Below, one piece after another: positions 15,463 to 22,384 of a stretch of 37,314 nucleotides of DNA. The notes under the pieces were generated by a model, which was given only the letters and a program-made list of their open reading frames with translations, ran no database searches and was not told the origin of the DNA. Both the position numbers and the translations under genes were made by a program. Position 1 is the stretch's first letter, and each line of letters opens with the position of its first letter. Origin of the DNA: Alphaproteobacteria bacterium (lineage in GTDB: Bacteria > Pseudomonadota > Alphaproteobacteria > Paracaedibacterales > CAITNM01); contig CANMNU010000001.1 in the NCBI GenBank assembly GCA_947499175.1, positions 1-37,314 on the forward strand, in the 5' to 3' direction.

Positions 15463-16859
15463 CCCCAACAATCTCAACATTATTATACTTAGTCGCTGCA
15501 GTTTGCTTTGTCATGGCTTTGCGCGGCTTGTCATCGGCTGCAACTTCACGCAATGGAAACCTTTATGGTATTTGCGGTATGGTGATTGCAATCTTAACTA
15601 CTTTGCTAAGCCCTGCGATTACTAAATATACCGGAATTATTGGTGGAATTGCCCTGGGTGGGATAATCGGTGCCATTATTGCTAAAAAAATTAAAATGAC
15701 TGCATTACCACAATTGGTAGCAGCGTTTCACAGTTTAGTTGGCTTGGCGGCGGTTTTTGTTGCAGGTTCTGCACTTTACAACCCTAAAGCATTTGGTATT
15801 GGTGCGGTTGATGCCATATATACCGCAAGTTTGGTTGAAATGAGCCTTGGCACAATTATTGGTGCCATAACTTTTAGTGGTTCAATTATTGCCTTTGGTA
15901 AGTTACAGGGGTTAATTTCTGGAAGACCATTGGTTTATAAGGGTCAACATATTATTAACGCTGCCCTTGGTATTGGGTTAATTGCCTTGGTAGTGTTCTT
16001 CACTGTTAACCAACATCACAGTATTTTTTGGATTATCACAGCGGTTTCACTGTTACTTGGCATACTGTTAATTTTACCAATTGGTGGAGCTGATATGCCA
16101 GTGGTAATTTCCATGTTGAATTCTTATTCGGGGTGGGCTGCAGCTGGTATTGGTTTTACTTTGAACAACCATCTCTTGCTCATTACTGGTGCTCTTGTTG
16201 GGGCGTCCGGCGCTATTCTTAGCTATATTATGTGCAAAGGTATGAATCGTTCAATTATTAATGTTATTTTGGGTGGTTTTGGCACAGACCCTGCAGAAGC
16301 AAGTACTGCCGCAGTATCAGACAAACCAGTCAAACTTAGCAGTGCAGAAGATGCAGCTTATATGATGAGCAATGCTCGCAGCGTAATCATCGTGCCAGGT
16401 TATGGTATGGCTGTAGCCCAAGCGCAGCATAGCTTACGTGAAATGGTCGATGTCTTAAAATCACAAGGTGTTAAGGTTCGCTATGCAATTCATCCTGTGG
16501 CTGGACGTATGCCTGGACACATGAACGTATTGTTGGCTGAAGCAAATGTACCTTATGATGATGTGCTTGAGCTTGATGATATTAATAGCGATTTTGGTGC
16601 AACTGATGTTGCCTTTGTAATTGGTGCTAATGATATTACTAATCCGGCTGCCAAAACTAATGCCGCATCACCAATTTATGGCATGCCTATATTAGATGTG
16701 GAAAGGGCGCAAACTGTATTTTTTGTAAAACGTTCATTGGCTTCTGGTTATGCGGGTGTTGATAACGAGTTATTCTACCGTGATAACACAATGATGGTTC
16801 TGGGTGATGCTAAGAAGGTTTGTGAAATTCTGGTTAAATCATTAAAGGGTAGCCATTAG
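15459..16859 (+). CDS. pntB: NAD(P) transhydrogenase beta subunit (PntB)
   Basis: A 466-residue beta subunit with several N-terminal membrane helices (about residues 1-260) and a cytosolic NADP(H)-binding domain III. The NADP site shows VPGYGMAVAQAQHSLREMVD starting near residue 312 (GYGM at 314-317), HPVAGRMPGHMNVLLAEANV, and FVIGANDITNPAA. LPQLVAAFHSLVGLAA is the conserved membrane-region motif with the histidine proposed to take part in proton movement. It completes a three-gene operon that makes NADPH at the expense of the proton gradient. Confidence 0.96.
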   Translation: MTPTISTLLYLVAAVCFVMALRGLSSAATSRNGNLYGICGMVIAILTTLLSPAITKYTGIIGGIALGGIIGAIIAKKIKMTALPQLVAAFHSLVGLAAVFVAGSALYNPKAFGIGAVDAIYTASLVEMSLGTIIGAITFSGSIIAFGKLQGLISGRPLVYKGQHIINAALGIGLIALVVFFTVNQHHSIFWIITAVSLLLGILLILPIGGADMPVVISMLNSYSGWAAAGIGFTLNNHLLLITGALVGASGAILSYIMCKGMNRSIINVILGGFGTDPAEASTAAVSDKPVKLSSAEDAAYMMSNARSVIIVPGYGMAVAQAQHSLREMVDVLKSQGVKVRYAIHPVAGRMPGHMNVLLAEANVPYDDVLELDDINSDFGATDVAFVIGANDITNPAAKTNAASPIYGMPILDVERAQTVFFVKRSLASGYAGVDNELFYRDNTMMVLGDAKKVCEILVKSLKGSH

Positions 16860-16907
16860 CATGATAGTTTACTGAAGTATGACAATTTACTTATTATTAA
16901 CTAAATT

Positions 16908-17114
16908 ATGGTATTTATGAATGTAAGAGCAGCTCTTCAAATATTGTTTCAAGGCATCATTTTAAAGCCCTTTAAGATGCTAATGGCGAAGCATTATCTG
17001 CGCAAGGTTGGAGCCGAGGTGGGGCGGCCCACCCTATTTAGGGCGGGGGTGGGGGACGGACACACATACCACCAAAAAGTTAATAAATCGTTAATTTCTA
17101 GTCAGGTAGTATAA
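16908..17114 (+). CDS. Possible small protein between pntB and nagZ, unrecognised
   Basis: A 68-codon frame fills most of the 258-base gap and ends three bases before the nagZ start codon. I recognise no family. The first half is hydrophobic and basic (ALQILFQGIILKPFKMLMAK), and the second half runs through the GC-rich island as VGAEVGRPTLFRAGVGDG. There is no clear ribosome-binding sequence before the ATG at 16908 or the internal ATG at 16917. It may be a chance frame, or a remnant of the gene that once preceded nagZ. Conservation in relatives would decide. Confidence 0.2.
   Translation: MVFMNVRAALQILFQGIILKPFKMLMAKHYLRKVGAEVGRPTLFRAGVGDGHTYHQKVNKSLISSQVV
17018..17058 (+). other. GC-rich island with hairpin and G-tracts
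   Basis: The 50 bases 17011-17060 are about 74% G+C in a strongly AT-rich window. GGTGGG (17018-17023) can pair with CCCACC (17028-17033) around the loop GCGG. Seven bases further on, the stretch at 17041-17055 carries three G-tracts of 3, 5 and 5 bases separated by single C and T. No T-run follows the hairpin, so it is not a classical intrinsic terminator. Function unknown. Confidence 0.6.
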
Positions 17115-17117
17115 AGA

Positions 17118-17993
17118 GTGATTCTAGTTATATACGGGTGCCAAGGATTAACTCTAACTACAGCTGAACAAGAATTTTTCAATAAAGCCCAACCTTTGGG
17201 CTTTATTCTTTTTGAGCGTAATTGTCAAAATCCAGATCAAGTTAAATCACTTATCAAGCAGCTTAAAAATTGTTTACACCATACCGATGTCCCTATCTTA
17301 ATTGATCAAGAAGGGGGCAGGGTGGTTCGCTTAAGACCACCATTTTGGAAACCTCGTAGGGCTGCTAAATTATTTACATCTTATGATGCTGTTTACGAAA
17401 ATGCCAAAGATATGGCCCATGAATTGGCTGAACTTGGTATTAATGTCAATTGTGCACCATGTGCTGATTTACTAATTGCAGGTGCCGATGGCATTATTGG
17501 TGACCGTGCCTTTAGTGATGATCCTGAAATTGTTACCCAATACAGCTTAGCCATGTTAAAAGGCCTGGAAGATGGTGGTGTAACAACTGTGATTAAGCAT
17601 TTACCTGGCCATGGTCGTGCCCCTGTAGATAGCCACACAGAGTTGCCAGTGGTTGATACTGAACACGCAACCTTAAGTGCTATAGATTTTATGCCGTTTA
17701 AAGCCTTAGCTAAAGCTTCAAAAACTGCTTGGGGTATGACTGCCCATGTTATTTACAATTCAATTGACCCTTTAAATGTAGCGACTCAATCAAGCAAATT
17801 AATTAGCGAAATTATTAGGGGCGAAATTGGCTTTAATGGCTTTTTGGTAAGTGATTGTTTAACTATGAAAGCACTTCAGGGAAGCTTCGCTGAAAAAGCT
17901 AAACTATCCCTTAATGCCGGTTGTAATGCTATTTTAATGTGCCAGGGCTCCATTGCTGAATTTGAAGCCGTGGCAATTGGTGCAATTAGCTAA
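17118..17993 (+). CDS. nagZ: Beta-N-acetylglucosaminidase NagZ (GH3), short C-terminus
   Basis: A 291-residue glycoside hydrolase family 3 enzyme that removes N-acetylglucosamine from anhydro-muropeptides in cytosolic peptidoglycan recycling. LIDQEGGRVVRLRPPFW is at residues 61-77. The catalytic loop KHLPGHGRAPVDSHTELP is at 160-177 with the Asp/His pair in DSH. SDCLTMKAL at 245-253 holds the probable nucleophile Asp246. The position after it is usually also Asp but is Cys here. Alphaproteobacterial NagZ is commonly near 330-340 residues; this one stops about 40 short, right after the helix EFEAVAIGA. The start GTG at 17118 has AAAGA upstream, and no ATG fits better. Confidence 0.9.
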   Translation: MILVIYGCQGLTLTTAEQEFFNKAQPLGFILFERNCQNPDQVKSLIKQLKNCLHHTDVPILIDQEGGRVVRLRPPFWKPRRAAKLFTSYDAVYENAKDMAHELAELGINVNCAPCADLLIAGADGIIGDRAFSDDPEIVTQYSLAMLKGLEDGGVTTVIKHLPGHGRAPVDSHTELPVVDTEHATLSAIDFMPFKALAKASKTAWGMTAHVIYNSIDPLNVATQSSKLISEIIRGEIGFNGFLVSDCLTMKALQGSFAEKAKLSLNAGCNAILMCQGSIAEFEAVAIGAIS

Positions 17994-18047
17994 ATATAAC
18001 CTCATCTGCTTTGACACAAAACCTTCCTGAACACAAAATTAGGCACA

Positions 18048-19637
18048 TCAATTGTTTAAAGCTTGATACTTTCTCTTATATTTTTGAAGTGGGCTAATCG
18101 CATGATTGCTGTTGGTATGTCTACCATGCTTTAAATCATTAGATTCACGAGAACTTGGATATTTTTCTGTAAATGGTATGAATGTTAAAGTCCGCTTTGT
18201 TTTGCGTAGTGATTGACTAATGGTTCTGATCTTTTCGTTAGGTTCTCTTGTCTCTGCGGCGATGTTAAGAGCTTCTACTATGTTATTAATTTCTTTTTTA
18301 TTATCGCTAAGGCAACGATGGGCTGCCGCAAATAGTGCATCTAGATTTGATTCTGTTTTATTGTCGAGTTTCATATTATGCACATCTAAAATTGGATTTA
18401 GCCTGTGATATCGTTCCTTGCAATAAAGTGATGCAAGCTTATTGGTAGAGCTAGCTTGGCCAGCGATACATGTATTAGCTATACTTAATCCCCATCTTAA
18501 AATACCACCATTAAGTAGATTTTTGTTTAACTGTCCTGTTCCTGATGTTCCTGTACCAAGGGATAAAACATTTAAATCATTAGCGCTGGCGCTGTAAACG
18601 GAATGAATTAAAGAAATTCCTGCCATTGTTGGGTTGTTCATACAGGTACCACCATCACTTAAAACATAACCACGGTGCGATGGATGGCATTCAAACGGGA
18701 ATACACGCTGTGGCTTAAAGTAGGTTGGTGCAGCTCCAGTTGCTACTGCAACTGTCCATGTAAGAAAATCTTCTGTATCTTCTGAAGAAAACAGTAATTC
18801 TTCATTTGTAAGTAAATTGTGAGTTACAATAACTACTGGTAAAAGACGATCTTTGAACTTATTTTCTCCTAGTAATTCTTGCAATAATTTTTTAAGTGGT
18901 GTGGTTTTATAGCGGGTAGAGAAAAGTCCCCCCATAGATTGCCACTTTGATTGGAAAATTTCATTTTTTCTTTCAACAAAAATATCTAGCAAATTTTGTG
19001 CGGTATACTTAGGCTTTTTAGGATTTAATGGATCTGGCATGGTTAGTAAACATGCAATCATTCCACCGATTGATGTTCCTGCCACTGCGTCAAATAATTC
19101 AATAAATGATTTGTTTGTAAGTCTTTCAATTTCGGCAAGAATGTTCAGTTGCATTAATCCGCGTATGCCACCTCCATCAAATGAAAGTAGCCAACGAGGT
19201 TGAGATTTTTTTTCAATAATGAATGAGTCTGAAGAAACTTCAGATGAGCTCTGCTTAACCAATAATTTTGATGGATCTTGTGTGATTTCAGGTAAATTAA
19301 TTATTGACAAAGAGCGATATTTTATTTTTTCTGAGTTTGTCATTATGATTTCAGGTGGAAATTTCAAAGTCGGTATTTGCAAATTAATTTGTTTTTTTAA
19401 GATTGTTCGGTTATTTTCAGACTTTTGTAATTCTACTTCATTGGGGAATTTAAAAGGTCTAATCTCGAAATTAGCTTGATTTTCTGATATTATAGGGCTA
19501 TTTTCAGGTTCAGAACATGAGCTAAAGCCATCAGCATCAGAATAAAGGTCCCCCTTAAGCTTTTGCATACAGCTTATTGTGCTATTAGCCAGTGATATAC
19601 CTATAACAATGGTGCAAAAAAAATTTATGAATCGCAT
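18048..19637 (-). CDS. Patatin-like phospholipase with signal peptide and N-terminal repeat region
   Basis: A 529-residue protein. Residues 1-22 form a hydrophobic signal segment (MRFINFFCTIVIGISLANST...) ending near a cysteine, so export is likely. Lipoprotein modification is possible, but the residue at -3 is poor. Residues 57-110 contain two imperfect copies of a unit built around [RT]xKFPxE...SE. The patatin domain starts near 148: oxyanion-hole motif DGGGIRG (154-160), nucleophile elbow GTSIG with Ser189, and catalytic DGG with Asp328. All dyad elements are present, so lipid acyl hydrolase activity is expected. The C-terminus after about 420 is basic and unrecognised. Patatin-like proteins are frequent as secreted effectors in intracellular bacteria; that role is inferred. 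It lies 125 bases downstream of the dioxygenase-like gene on the same strand. Confidence 0.9.
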   Translation of the reverse strand: MRFINFFCTIVIGISLANSTISCMQKLKGDLYSDADGFSSCSEPENSPIISENQANFEIRPFKFPNEVELQKSENNRTILKKQINLQIPTLKFPPEIIMTNSEKIKYRSLSIINLPEITQDPSKLLVKQSSSEVSSDSFIIEKKSQPRWLLSFDGGGIRGLMQLNILAEIERLTNKSFIELFDAVAGTSIGGMIACLLTMPDPLNPKKPKYTAQNLLDIFVERKNEIFQSKWQSMGGLFSTRYKTTPLKKLLQELLGENKFKDRLLPVVIVTHNLLTNEELLFSSEDTEDFLTWTVAVATGAAPTYFKPQRVFPFECHPSHRGYVLSDGGTCMNNPTMAGISLIHSVYSASANDLNVLSLGTGTSGTGQLNKNLLNGGILRWGLSIANTCIAGQASSTNKLASLYCKERYHRLNPILDVHNMKLDNKTESNLDALFAAAHRCLSDNKKEINNIVEALNIAAETREPNEKIRTISQSLRKTKRTLTFIPFTEKYPSSRESNDLKHGRHTNSNHAISPLQKYKRKYQALNN

Positions 19638-19672
19638 TGTTGTATTCCTTTTGTTTAGGTCTAATACAACAA
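19637..19672 (-). promoter_or_regulatory. Inverted repeat spanning the patatin gene leader and start codon
   Basis: TTGTTGTATT at 19637-19646 and AATACAACAA at 19663-19672 are perfect 10-base inverted arms separated by 16 bases. Read as the mRNA of the gene on the minus strand, the AAGG ribosome-binding sequence falls in the loop and the first base of the ATG closes the stem. The hairpin could control access of ribosomes, or the repeat could be an operator. It is too AT-rich and lacks the T-run needed for a terminator. Confidence 0.6.
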
Positions 19673-19762
19673 ATAGATTTATAAATTAATAAATAGTTAA
19701 TAATTGGTGTTAATACAATAAAAATAAGAAATTTAAAAATGCATGTCGGGTTGGTTAATCTA

Positions 19763-20917
19763 TTATGGTTTTTCAATAGCTTTCCAGCTTTTAGCGTATT
19801 CCTTCCATTCAATAGCATCTATTCCAGATCCTCTTTCTAAGGCATCCCGTGTATCAACCATTACTGCAACCTCATCAGTTTCTTTACGGAAAAACTGTGA
19901 AGCAGTAGCAAATGCACCAGGGTGAGGGCCATGGGTGAAACCACAAGGGTGTAGAGTGGTCATGCCAGGGTGAATATTGTCTCGGCTAAAAAACTGTCCA
20001 CGATGGTAGAAAATAAACTCATCATAATCATCGTTATTATGATAGAATGGTACTTTCAAAGCTCCAGGATCACTTTCAATTGGTCTTGGGGCAAATGTAC
20101 AAATTACAAAGTGATTCGCTACAAACGTTGTATGGGCTGACGGCGGCAAATGGTAGCGGTGACTCATTAAAGGTCTAATGTCATTAACATTAATTCTTAC
20201 CGGCGCTAGATTGCCATGCCACCCCAGAGCATCTAATGGATTAAATGGATAGGTTACAACACTTATTTTATTAAGACGTTTAATATGGACTTGCCACTCA
20301 TGATTAGCATCAATTTGTTGTTCTTTAAATTGACCATTTATTTTCGGTGTATCAAGCATTGCAGGGTCAAATATAGCATGAGGCCCAACTATTCCCTTAT
20401 CAGGTAACATGTAACTGCTATCAGTTGCTTCAATTAGCAAAATTGCCAGTGGTTCAATCACATCTAAACGCCACATGGTTGAGCGCGGCAAAACAACATA
20501 ATCACCTGTGCGAATTGTCATGTGTCCGTAATCACAAAATAATTCAGCTGATCCTTGGTGAATAAAGAGTAATTGATCGCCGTCCCCATTGCGAACAAGG
20601 TGCGTCATAGATTCGGTAACTTGCCACCAACGTAATTGTGTGTGGCGATTGTGTAAAAATAAATCAGTTTTAAATGGGCAGTTACGGTTTTGTTGCCATT
20701 TATTCAAATCATAAGCTTGTGGTTGTAGTGGTCCCTCCCACTTTGTCCAGGCAGTTGGTGCATGGGGGTGAATCATATGGGTGCATGGTCCGAAAAAACC
20801 TTCCTTACCAAGTTCACGTTCGTAAGTTTTTGTCCCATCTTTTTGCGTTGGGAAATCAGCATGAGCTTGTCTGTTGCAAACTCCTTCAACTATAGGAAAA
20901 TCAATCCATTTACGCAT
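19763..20917 (-). CDS. Homogentisate 1,2-dioxygenase family protein
   Basis: A 384-residue cupin-type protein related to homogentisate 1,2-dioxygenase, shorter than the 430-445 residues of characterised enzymes. Family features are MIHPHAPTAWTKWEGPL near residue 48, a central double beta-barrel, FYHNNDDYDEFIFYHRG at 291-307 and HPCGFTHGPHPG at 323-334. By alignment with HmgA the iron ligands would be His293, Glu300 and His329. The His-Glu distance is seven here, against six in the human enzyme, as I recall for the shorter bacterial subfamily. Homogentisate cleavage belongs to tyrosine catabolism, but no hpd, maiA or fahA lies nearby, so the substrate is uncertain. No clear ribosome-binding site precedes the ATG. 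It is divergent from the transporter gene. Confidence 0.85.
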   Translation of the reverse strand: MRKWIDFPIVEGVCNRQAHADFPTQKDGTKTYERELGKEGFFGPCTHMIHPHAPTAWTKWEGPLQPQAYDLNKWQQNRNCPFKTDLFLHNRHTQLRWWQVTESMTHLVRNGDGDQLLFIHQGSAELFCDYGHMTIRTGDYVVLPRSTMWRLDVIEPLAILLIEATDSSYMLPDKGIVGPHAIFDPAMLDTPKINGQFKEQQIDANHEWQVHIKRLNKISVVTYPFNPLDALGWHGNLAPVRINVNDIRPLMSHRYHLPPSAHTTFVANHFVICTFAPRPIESDPGALKVPFYHNNDDYDEFIFYHRGQFFSRDNIHPGMTTLHPCGFTHGPHPGAFATASQFFRKETDEVAVMVDTRDALERGSGIDAIEWKEYAKSWKAIEKP

Positions 20918-21059
20918 ATGATTTAATTATTTGAGTTATTACGTTGATCTAAAAAGAAATCTTCGTAAATATCAAGATAAAAAAATAGTTTGTGTTGGTT
21001 CGTGTAATTTTATTAAAGTAAATAACCATTCCATTTGTAAATGCCAGTGAAAGGATTCT

Positions 21060-22334
21060 ATGTATTCAATTTTTGCAGCATTTCCCTATATAACTTTAAT
21101 GCTATCCTTAGCATTAGCACCACTATTGCTGCCAAAATTTTGGCATAACTTTGAAAAACATATTTTAGCTGTGCTTACTATTTGGACTTTTGCCGTGGTG
21201 ATACAGGCAGAGGGGGGCGCACAATCACTACAAACTATTAGCCACATGTTGTTTCACGAGTACATTGCTTTTATTGCAATTATTTTTGCGCTTTTTGCTG
21301 TATCTGGTGGTATTAATATTCAATTTAACTTAGCTGACAGCTTGCAAAATAATCTGCTTATTTTATTAATAGGTGCGTTACTTGCCAATTTTATTGGTAC
21401 AACCGGAGCATCTATGGTGTTAATCCGCCCATTTTTGAAGCTTAATCACAACCGTCCATATAAAACTCACCTAGGTGTGTTTTTTATTTTTATAGTTGCT
21501 AATATTGGTGGAAGCCTTACACCTTTGGGCGACCCTCCACTATTTTTGGGATATTTATCAGGGGTCAATTTCACGTGGACATTAATCAATGGCTGGTTGC
21601 CACTAATTATTACTGTAGGTTCTTGTCTTAGTGTTTTTGCATTTATTGATCGTATTAAAAATAAACACCATGTTTCCCAACGCCATAATATTGGAATATC
21701 TATTGAAGGTAGAATTAACATTGTCTTAATGGCATGTATCGTTATTCTTACACTAATTGCCCCGGTGCTTGGTAAATGGCAAGATGTGGCTCGTAACATT
21801 GGGTATGTTGTTATCGGCATCATCTCATTAGTGCTTACTCCCAAACATATTCACAAGGAACAACATTTCAACTTTGATCCATTCAAAGAGGTAGCTAGAG
21901 TGTTTTGGGTGATTTTTTTAAGCCTTATACCAATTTCTGCCATGTTAAAAATGGGGTCTTCAGGACCATTTTCAGCCTTGTTTGATTTTGCTCACTTTGA
22001 AGGGTTACCAATTGATACACGATATTTTTGGCTTTCTGGTAGCCTATCAGCATTTTTAGATAACGCCCCAACCTATCTATTATTCTTTAAAATGGCTGGT
22101 GGTAATGCCCAAATTTTAATGAATCAATTACCATCAACATTACTAGCAATATCATTAGGGTCAGTCTACATGGGGGCAATCACCTATATTGGTAATGCTC
22201 CAAACTTTATGGTACGCAGCATAGCCAAGCAAAGTGGTGTGGAAATGCCAAGTTTCATGGGCTACATTGCTTGGTCATCCCTGATTCTGTTGCCAATCCT
22301 TTATGTAATTAGTTCACTCCTTAAGTACTTTTAA
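21060..22334 (+). CDS. CitMHS_2/NhaD-like sodium:proton antiporter family protein
   Basis: A 424-residue polytopic inner-membrane protein of about eleven hydrophobic segments. It resembles the family annotated as sodium:proton antiporter or putative citrate transporter (CitMHS_2, ion transporter superfamily). Diagnostic segments are HEYIAFIAIIFALFAVSGGI near residue 66, GTTGASMVLIRPFLKLN near 118, NIGGSLTPLGDPPLFLGYLS near 149, and SAFLDNAPTYLLFFKMAGG near 336. The two halves carry the inverted-repeat pattern typical of these carriers. AAGGA five bases before the ATG is a clear ribosome-binding site. The transported ion cannot be decided from sequence. It is divergent from the dioxygenase-like gene and precedes ileS by 50 bases. 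Confidence 0.87.
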   Translation: MYSIFAAFPYITLMLSLALAPLLLPKFWHNFEKHILAVLTIWTFAVVIQAEGGAQSLQTISHMLFHEYIAFIAIIFALFAVSGGINIQFNLADSLQNNLLILLIGALLANFIGTTGASMVLIRPFLKLNHNRPYKTHLGVFFIFIVANIGGSLTPLGDPPLFLGYLSGVNFTWTLINGWLPLIITVGSCLSVFAFIDRIKNKHHVSQRHNIGISIEGRINIVLMACIVILTLIAPVLGKWQDVARNIGYVVIGIISLVLTPKHIHKEQHFNFDPFKEVARVFWVIFLSLIPISAMLKMGSSGPFSALFDFAHFEGLPIDTRYFWLSGSLSAFLDNAPTYLLFFKMAGGNAQILMNQLPSTLLAISLGSVYMGAITYIGNAPNFMVRSIAKQSGVEMPSFMGYIAWSSLILLPILYVISSLLKYF

Positions 22335-22384
22335 AAAACTCAAAAATCGTCTAGAAATGTATAACCAAGTAAAAAAGTTCAAGC

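Noticed and set aside
17018..17055. Terminator or four-tract G-quadruplex in the GC-rich island
   Set aside because: The hairpin has no following T-run, and only three adjacent G-tracts of three or more bases are present; the fourth is too far away or only two bases long.
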